NCBI GenBank assembly: GCA_934466515.1
Contig: CAKSLH010000012.1
Span: 1 to 22,759, forward strand
Reading direction: 5' to 3'
DNA: 22,759 bases
Source: an uncultured Eubacteriales bacterium
GTDB taxonomy: Bacteria; Bacillota; Clostridia; Oscillospirales; Acutalibacteraceae
Part shown: piece by piece, positions 18,957 through 22,759 of the stretch
Layout: every line of letters starts with the position of its first letter
How positions within the stretch are numbered: the first letter of the stretch is position 1
Program-made: the position numbers and the translations under genes
The notes under the pieces: model-generated
Told to the model about the DNA's origin: nothing
Seen by the model: the letters and a program-made list of their open reading frames with translations, nothing else
Database searches by the model: none

Positions 18957-20123
18957 TTACAGCGTCTTTAAAAATTCGTCAATTCTCTCGACCGCTTTTA
19001 TAAGGTGCTCGGTCGAATAGCAGTAGGACGCTCTGACAAAGCCCTCGCCACCCTTTCCGAATGCGGTTCCGGGGACTATCGCTACATGCTTTTCCTTAAG
19101 CAGTCTTTCGCAGAATTCATCGCATGAAAGACCGCTTTTTTTAATTGACGGGAACGCATAAAAAGCGCCTTTAGGCTCGCGGCAGGTAAGACCGATTTCA
19201 TTAAAAGAAGCAACCGTAAGCTTTCTTCTGCGGTCATATTCCTCTTTCATAGCGGCAATTGCGGCATCGCCGTTTCTAAGTGCGTCAACAGCCGCATACT
19301 GGCTGACTGTAGGAGCGCACATGATCGCAAACTGATGTATTTTTGTCATCTGCTTTATAATTTCTTTTGGACCGCAGGCGTAACCTAAGCGCCAGCCTGT
19401 CATAGAAAAGGTTTTTGAAAAACCGTTTACGGTAACCGTCCGCTCCTTCATATTGCCTACCGAAGCAAAGCTGACATGATTTGAGCCGAAGGTAAGCTCG
19501 GAATAGATTTCATCCGAAATAACCGCAATATTGGTGTTTTCAAGCACCTTTGCAATTTCTTCAAGGTCCTTTTTCTCCATAATAGCGCCCGTCGGGTTGC
19601 AGGGATAGGGGAGAATGAGCGCCTTTGTTTTAGGCGTTATATGCGCCTTTAAATCCTTTGCGGTGAGCTTAAAATCGTCCTCAGCCTTGGTTTCAATGAT
19701 AACCGGAACGCCCTTTGCAAGCAGGGTTATCGGCTCATAGCAAACATAGCTCGGCTGAGGGATTATAACCTCGTCGCCCTCGCACACTATCGCTCTTATC
19801 GCCGCATCAATCGCCTCGCTTCCGCCTACGGTTACCAAAACCTCGCTCTCAGGCTCGTATGAAAGACTGTATTTTCTCTCTAAAAATTCGGTGATTGCGC
19901 TTCGAAGCTCCATAAGACCCGAATTAGAGGTATATTTCGTTCTTCCGCGCTCAAAAGCCGCAATTCCTGCTTTTCTTATATGCCAAGGGGTCTGAAAATC
20001 CGGCTCGCCGACGCCTAAGGAAATAACATCGTCCATAGTAGCGGCGATATCGAAAAATTTCCTTATTCCCGACGGCTTAAGCGCAGTTACCTCGGGGCTT
20101 AAAACCGATGAATAATCTATCAT
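18957..20123 (-). CDS. Class I/II PLP aminotransferase, predicted alanine-forming
   Basis: This 388-aa fold-type I aminotransferase is of the AspC/PatA class. It has GVGEPDFQTP at the substrate site, the YTSNSGLMELR signature, YPCNPTGA (173-180, Asn176 near PLP), DEIYSEL (204-210), PLP lysine K237 in VNGFSKTFSMTGWRLGY, and a C-terminal Arg in GFVRASYC that binds the substrate carboxylate. The ATG overlaps the regulator's stop (ATGA). The leader of the operon is a T-box with a GCU (Ala) specifier, so the likely physiological product is alanine made from pyruvate and glutamate. Sequence alone would also allow aspartate or aromatic amino acids. Confidence 0.9.
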   Translation of the reverse strand: MIDYSSVLSPEVTALKPSGIRKFFDIAATMDDVISLGVGEPDFQTPWHIRKAGIAAFERGRTKYTSNSGLMELRSAITEFLERKYSLSYEPESEVLVTVGGSEAIDAAIRAIVCEGDEVIIPQPSYVCYEPITLLAKGVPVIIETKAEDDFKLTAKDLKAHITPKTKALILPYPCNPTGAIMEKKDLEEIAKVLENTNIAVISDEIYSELTFGSNHVSFASVGNMKERTVTVNGFSKTFSMTGWRLGYACGPKEIIKQMTKIHQFAIMCAPTVSQYAAVDALRNGDAAIAAMKEEYDRRRKLTVASFNEIGLTCREPKGAFYAFPSIKKSGLSCDEFCERLLKEKHVAIVPGTAFGKGGEGFVRASYCYSTEHLIKAVERIDEFLKTL

Positions 20124-20602
20124 AAAAGAAACTGCCCCCTGTCGTCGCGGTCCTTGTCAAAAAGCTTGATATCAAGCTCCTTGTATCTTCTCATAACAAA
20201 ATGAGTTGTAGTCTGGGTGACAGAATCAAGCGTTGCAAGCTCCTTTGCGACAAACTGGGCGACATCCTGCAGAGTTTTGCCCTTTACAACAACATTCAGG
20301 TCATAAGCACCCGACATAAGGTATACCGATTCGACCTGCTCAAAGGAGGAAACCTTTTCGGCGATCTCCTCAAAGCCCAAGTCCGCTTTCGGAACAACAT
20401 TAAGCTCAACTATTGCCGAAACAGGCGCGTTTTCAAGCTTTTCCCAGTCGATAACCGTCTTATAGCCTCTTATAAGTCCCTGATTTTCAAGCTTTGTGAT
20501 TTCGTCGCTTACCTCCGCCTCGGTCATACCAGTCATTTTTGCGAGCTGAGCAAGAGTGTATTTCGCATTTCTTGAAAGAAGTTTAAGGATTTCGCTTTTC
20601 AT
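20120..20602 (-). CDS. Lrp/AsnC-family regulator, T-box controlled
   Basis: This 160-aa protein has an N-terminal winged helix (LLSRNAKYTLAQLAKMTGMT, EAEVSDEITKLENQGLIRGY) and a RAM domain (AIVELNVVPKADLGFEEIAE, VYLMSGAYDLNVVVKGKTL). The ATG at 20600-20602 has GGAGG eight bases upstream; a longer frame from 20674 would run through the T-box terminator and is rejected. It is translationally coupled to the aminotransferase. It may tune the same operon or other genes according to alanine or a related amino acid. It is distinct from the Lrp protein at 2969-3430. Confidence 0.93.
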   Translation of the reverse strand: MKSEILKLLSRNAKYTLAQLAKMTGMTEAEVSDEITKLENQGLIRGYKTVIDWEKLENAPVSAIVELNVVPKADLGFEEIAEKVSSFEQVESVYLMSGAYDLNVVVKGKTLQDVAQFVAKELATLDSVTQTTTHFVMRRYKELDIKLFDKDRDDRGQFLL

Positions 20603-20631
20603 GATTTTTTCCTCCGTTGTCATTGTAATAT

Positions 20632-20667
20632 AAAAACAAGCCCTGAAAAGGCTATGCCTTTTCAGGG
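20632..20667 (-). terminator. Terminator of the T-box leader
   Basis: An 11-bp perfect stem with loop CATAG is followed by CTTGTTTTT on the minus strand. Its 5' part competes with the antiterminator formed by the T-box sequence. It ends about 30 bases before the regulator's start codon. Confidence 0.9.
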
Positions 20668-20873
20668 CGAGCAATTAAAATACCCGTGTTACCACCTGAA
20701 TTCGGAAAAATCTGTTTTTTCCGCACTCAAAGCCTTTAACGGCGGCTTTCCGGCTTTCCCTTTCGGGCGCGGCTGATAGGATAGCTTCATGCAAATCAGC
20801 CTTTAGGACTTTCACCGACCGTCCTCTCTCTTAAAAAAGCGAAATTTGCATTACTTATTCCCGTCATAGCTTT
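20632..20873 (-). promoter_or_regulatory. T-box leader, tRNA-Ala specific (specifier GCU)
   Basis: On the minus strand the leader shows stem I. AGTA (20852-20855) precedes helix ATGCAAAT (20844-20851), which pairs with ATTTGCAT (20789-20796), followed by GAA (20786-20788), GCT (20783-20785) and A. In characterised glyQ leaders the specifier directly follows this GAA, so the specifier here is GCU, alanine. GGTGAAAGTCC forms the distal loop region. The antiterminator T-box is AGGTGGTAACACGGG (20683-20697). The terminator is CCCTGAAAAGG/CCTTTTCAGGG (20641-20667) followed by CTTGTTTTT. Uncharged tRNA-Ala should permit read-through. Confidence 0.92.
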
Positions 20874-20879
20874 TTAATT

Positions 20880-20908
20880 ATAATAATACAAAATATGAAA
20901 TTTGTCAA
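20880..20908 (-). promoter_or_regulatory. Promoter of the T-box operon
   Basis: On the minus strand consensus TTGACA (20903-20908), 17 bp, and TATTAT (20880-20885). The start is near 20873, just before stem I. Confidence 0.82.
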
Positions 20909-20964
20909 GATAAAATGCTCCTGTCTCTTTTTTAGAGACAGGAGCAAAAAAGTATGAAATATTA

Positions 20965-22113
20965 TTAAACAAGAAGACTGCGGTAAAGCTCTTTGATATC
21001 CTCAACAGAGGTTTCTCTCGGGTTGCCGGGGCGGCATGCATCGGCATAAGCGTCCTTAGCAAGAGCGTCAATATCCTCTTCCTTAACAATTCCCTTAAGG
21101 GTTGTAGGAATTCCGACATCCTCGGAAAGCTGCTTAACTGCGTTAACGGCAGCTGCGCGGTATTCCTCCTGAGTCATATTCTCGGTTCCCTCAACGCCCA
21201 TAGCCTTTGCTATATCGCGGTATTTTGTGCCGGTGCATTCAGCATTATAAGCCATAACGGTCGGAAGCAAAATTGCGCAAGCCTTGCCGTGGGGAGTATC
21301 GTAATAAGCCGAAAGGGTGTGAGCCATAGAATGGTCAACGCCGAGTCCGACATTAGAGAAGCCCATTCCTGCAACATACTGACCGAGAGCCATTCCCTCT
21401 CTGCCTTCTTTTTCGTTCTTAACGGCACCGCGGAGACTTTTAGCGATAATTTCAATTGCCTTGATATGGAACATATCCGAAAGCTCCCAAGCAGCCTTTG
21501 TGATATAGCCCTCGATTGCGTGGGTAAGAGCGTCCATACCGGTTGCGGCGGTAAGTGCGGCAGGCATTGAGTTCATCATATCGGGGTCAACAACAGCTAC
21601 TACCGGAATATCATGTGCGTCAACACAAACGAATTTGCGCTTTTTCTCGACATCGGTGATAACATAGTTGATTGTAACCTCAGCAGCGGTACCGGCGGTG
21701 GTGGGAACTGCGATTATCGGAACACAGGGATTCTTTGTCGGAGCAACACCCTCAAGAGAACGGACATCGGAAAATTCGGGGTTAGTAACGATAATTCCGA
21801 TAGCCTTAGAGGTATCCATTGAAGAGCCGCCGCCGATAGCTACGATACAGTCGGCACCGCTGTCCTTAAAGGCTTTAACGCCGTTCTGAACATTTTCAAT
21901 GGTCGGATTTGCCTTAATGTCAGAATATAATGTATAAGGGATTTCTGCTTTTTCGAGAAGATCGGTAACCTTTGCGCTTACTCCGAACTTAACAAGTCCG
22001 GGATCGCTTGCGACAAAAGCTTTTTTGAAGCCGCGGTTTTTGATTTCGTCAACAACAGCGGTTACGGCGCCTGAGCCGTGATAAGAGGTTTCGTTAAGAA
22101 TGAATCTGTTCAT
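20965..22113 (-). CDS. fucO: Iron-containing alcohol dehydrogenase, FucO-like (lactaldehyde reductase)
   Basis: This 382-aa group III alcohol dehydrogenase is closely similar along its length to lactaldehyde/1,2-propanediol oxidoreductase FucO. Shared blocks are GGGSSMDTSKAIGII, NPEFSDVRSLEGV, PTTAGTAAEVTINYVITD, KKRKFVCVDAHDIP and GQYVAGMGFSNVGLG. Metal ligands match E. coli FucO with an offset of two: Asp194, His198, His261, His275. The NAD-binding GGGS is at about 94-97. It should reduce L-lactaldehyde to 1,2-propanediol, or other short aldehydes, with NADH. No fucose or rhamnose genes are adjacent. AAGGTGA precedes the ATG. Its promoter is covered by a Rex-like palindrome, and the 5' leader holds two hairpins. 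Confidence 0.92.
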   Translation of the reverse strand: MNRFILNETSYHGSGAVTAVVDEIKNRGFKKAFVASDPGLVKFGVSAKVTDLLEKAEIPYTLYSDIKANPTIENVQNGVKAFKDSGADCIVAIGGGSSMDTSKAIGIIVTNPEFSDVRSLEGVAPTKNPCVPIIAVPTTAGTAAEVTINYVITDVEKKRKFVCVDAHDIPVVAVVDPDMMNSMPAALTAATGMDALTHAIEGYITKAAWELSDMFHIKAIEIIAKSLRGAVKNEKEGREGMALGQYVAGMGFSNVGLGVDHSMAHTLSAYYDTPHGKACAILLPTVMAYNAECTGTKYRDIAKAMGVEGTENMTQEEYRAAAVNAVKQLSEDVGIPTTLKGIVKEEDIDALAKDAYADACRPGNPRETSVEDIKELYRSLLV

Positions 22114-22141
22114 AAAATCACCTTTTCATTGTATTTTCCGC

Positions 22142-22195
22142 AGCAGCTTTAAGCTGCCGCATTTAAGATTTAGGACAGTTTTCCTAATCTTTTTT
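22142..22195 (-). promoter_or_regulatory. Two hairpins in the fucO 5' leader
   Basis: On the minus strand AGATTAGGA pairs with TCCTAAATCT (one bulge), near the expected transcript start, followed by GCAGCTT/AAGCTGC. They may stabilise the mRNA or act as a regulatory structure. Read on the plus strand the first is followed by TTTTTT and could block transcription antisense to the fucO leader. Confidence 0.5.
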
Positions 22196-22196
22196 A

Positions 22197-22225
22197 ATCA
22201 TACCATATATTTGTTAATATTTCAA
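22197..22225 (-). promoter_or_regulatory. Promoter of fucO
   Basis: On the minus strand TTGAAA (22220-22225), 17 bp, and TATGAT (22197-22202) with extended TG. The start is near 22190, giving a leader of about 75 bases. Confidence 0.72.
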
Positions 22226-22236
22226 CGAACAAATAT
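22207..22236. promoter_or_regulatory. Palindromic operator, Rex-like, over the fucO promoter
   Basis: ATATTTGTT (22207-22215) and AACAAATAT (22228-22236) form a perfect 9-bp inverted repeat. Within it TTGTTAATATTTCAACGA (22211-22228) fits the clostridial Rex consensus TTGTTAA-N4-TTAACAA at 12 of 14 positions. It overlaps the fucO -35 and spacer, the position of a repressor site. Confidence 0.6.
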
Positions 22237-22261
22237 GAACAAATTAAATTTTCCCATTATC

Positions 22262-22290
22262 TTGAAATCCTTATGTTTTAATGTTATAAT
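22262..22290 (+). promoter_or_regulatory. Promoter of the DtxR-family gene
   Basis: TTGAAA (22262-22267), 17 bp, and consensus TATAAT (22285-22290) with extended TG. GGAGG follows near 22307. Confidence 0.8.
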
Positions 22291-22317
22291 TAGTCAAAAC
22301 CGTTACGGAGGAAAACT

Positions 22318-22701
22318 ATGGCATTACAGGAATCGGGAGAAATGTATCTTGAAACCGTCTACATTCTTCAAAAGAAAACAGGTGCGGTCCGCTCTTTGGA
22401 TGTCGCCGAATACATGGAATTTTCAAAGCCGAGCGTAAGCAGGGCGGTCGGGCTGCTCAAAAAGGGCGGCTATCTGAATGTTGACAGAAACGGTTTTTTA
22501 ACCCTTACTGCCTGCGGTGAAGAAATAGCGGAAAAGATTTACGAGCGGCATACATTTATTACCGAGTTTTTGACAAAGCTGGGTGTTAATGAAAGCACTG
22601 CCGCGGCGGACGCATGCAAAATTGAGCATTATATAAGCGATGAATCCTTTAAGGCTTTAAAAAAGCATATAGAAAATATGAATTCAAAGCAAAAGGATTA
22701 G
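22318..22701 (+). CDS. DtxR/MntR-family metal-dependent repressor, probably iron-type
   Basis: This 127-aa protein has the two-domain short form. The winged HTH (residues about 1-65, VRSLDVAEYMEFSKPSVSRA) is followed by the metal-binding dimerisation domain (IYERHTFITEFLTKLGV, KIEHYISD). There is no SH3 domain. Metal-ligand positions can be read off: Met9, Cys100, Glu103 and His104 correspond to DtxR Met10, Cys102, Glu105, His106. MntR has Asp and Glu at the first two. The DtxR ancillary Glu83 and His98 appear replaced. This predicts Fe2+-type sensing. GGAGG lies 7 bases before the ATG. It is divergent from fucO with no transporter gene in view. Confidence 0.9.
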   Translation: MALQESGEMYLETVYILQKKTGAVRSLDVAEYMEFSKPSVSRAVGLLKKGGYLNVDRNGFLTLTACGEEIAEKIYERHTFITEFLTKLGVNESTAAADACKIEHYISDESFKALKKHIENMNSKQKD

Positions 22702-22720
22702 ATATAGAATTTTCCGGTTT

Positions 22721-22759
22721 GGATGTTAGATACTAGACGGTAGATAATAGACAATACCC
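22721..22759 (+). repeat. R1 repeat, copy E (start only, cut by the window edge)
   Basis: An AT-rich segment GATGTTAGATACTAGACGG, then TAGATAATAGAC, leads directly into AATACCC, the same junction that opens the CCCCTCAG module in copies B and C. Confidence 0.6.

Noticed and set aside
20603..20674. Longer start for the second Lrp-type regulator
   Set aside because: The extension lies in the T-box terminator; the ATG at 20602 has a perfect GGAGG site.

Overview
The window reads as a chromosomal segment of a low-to-moderate GC Firmicute, most likely an anaerobic Clostridia member of the gut Oscillospiraceae/Ruminococcaceae type. Supporting signs are the gene order ylxM-ffh-rpsP-khpA-rimM-trmD, an HPr with both His15 and Ser46, a T-box leader, consensus sigma-A promoters with 17-bp spacers and extended -10 elements, strong GGAGG-type ribosome sites, TTG/GTG starts, and biotin uptake (BioY) beside a biotin ligase/repressor without synthesis genes. 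No plasmid, phage, transposase, integrase or CRISPR array is visible. The taxonomic placement is inference.

Layout. 1-1414: an upstream terminator, then two copies of a modular palindromic repeat (called R1 here) flanking a small HTH regulator and a short, probably truncated, 40-aa gene. 1415-3430 (minus): bioY-birA with a BirA-type operator, and an Lrp/AsnC regulator. 3596-4709 (plus): a SLOG/DUF1273 protein and a membrane-anchored HTH regulator. 4772-6874 (minus): a peptide-binding lipoprotein followed by two tandem barstar-like genes. 6999-10518 (plus): the SRP/ribosome-maturation operon. 10684-11098: HPr and tRNA-Pro(GGG). 11576-13878 (minus): an HprK-like P-loop protein and RF3. 13941-15089 (minus): an unknown anchored coiled-coil protein. 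15178-15676 (minus): tRNA-Met and tRNA-Glu, then a peculiar stretch with a partial tRNA-Glu 3' end, a GC-rich foldable island and an 18-bp perfect hairpin. 15788-16381 (minus): an unknown exported protein. 16653-18659 (plus): an EF-G paralogue with altered GTPase motifs. 18957-20873 (minus): a T-box leader with a GCU (Ala) specifier controlling an Lrp-type regulator and an aminotransferase. 20965-22113 (minus): a FucO-like iron alcohol dehydrogenase with a Rex-like operator. 22318-22701 (plus): a DtxR-family regulator, followed by the start of another R1 copy.

How it works together. Most of the window is housekeeping: protein targeting, ribosome assembly, tRNA modification, translation GTPases and tRNAs. 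Nutrient-sensing switches are spread among these genes: biotin (BirA operator), charged tRNA-Ala (T-box), probably NADH/NAD+ (Rex-like site) and probably Fe2+ (DtxR type).

The most unusual content lies between genes. R1 is a chain of short hairpin modules found in five places, always at gene 3' ends, and one 65-bp module is inserted in opposite orientations in two copies. R2 is a second, MITE-like repeat seen twice, both times downstream of a tRNA 3' end. Neither contains a coding region.
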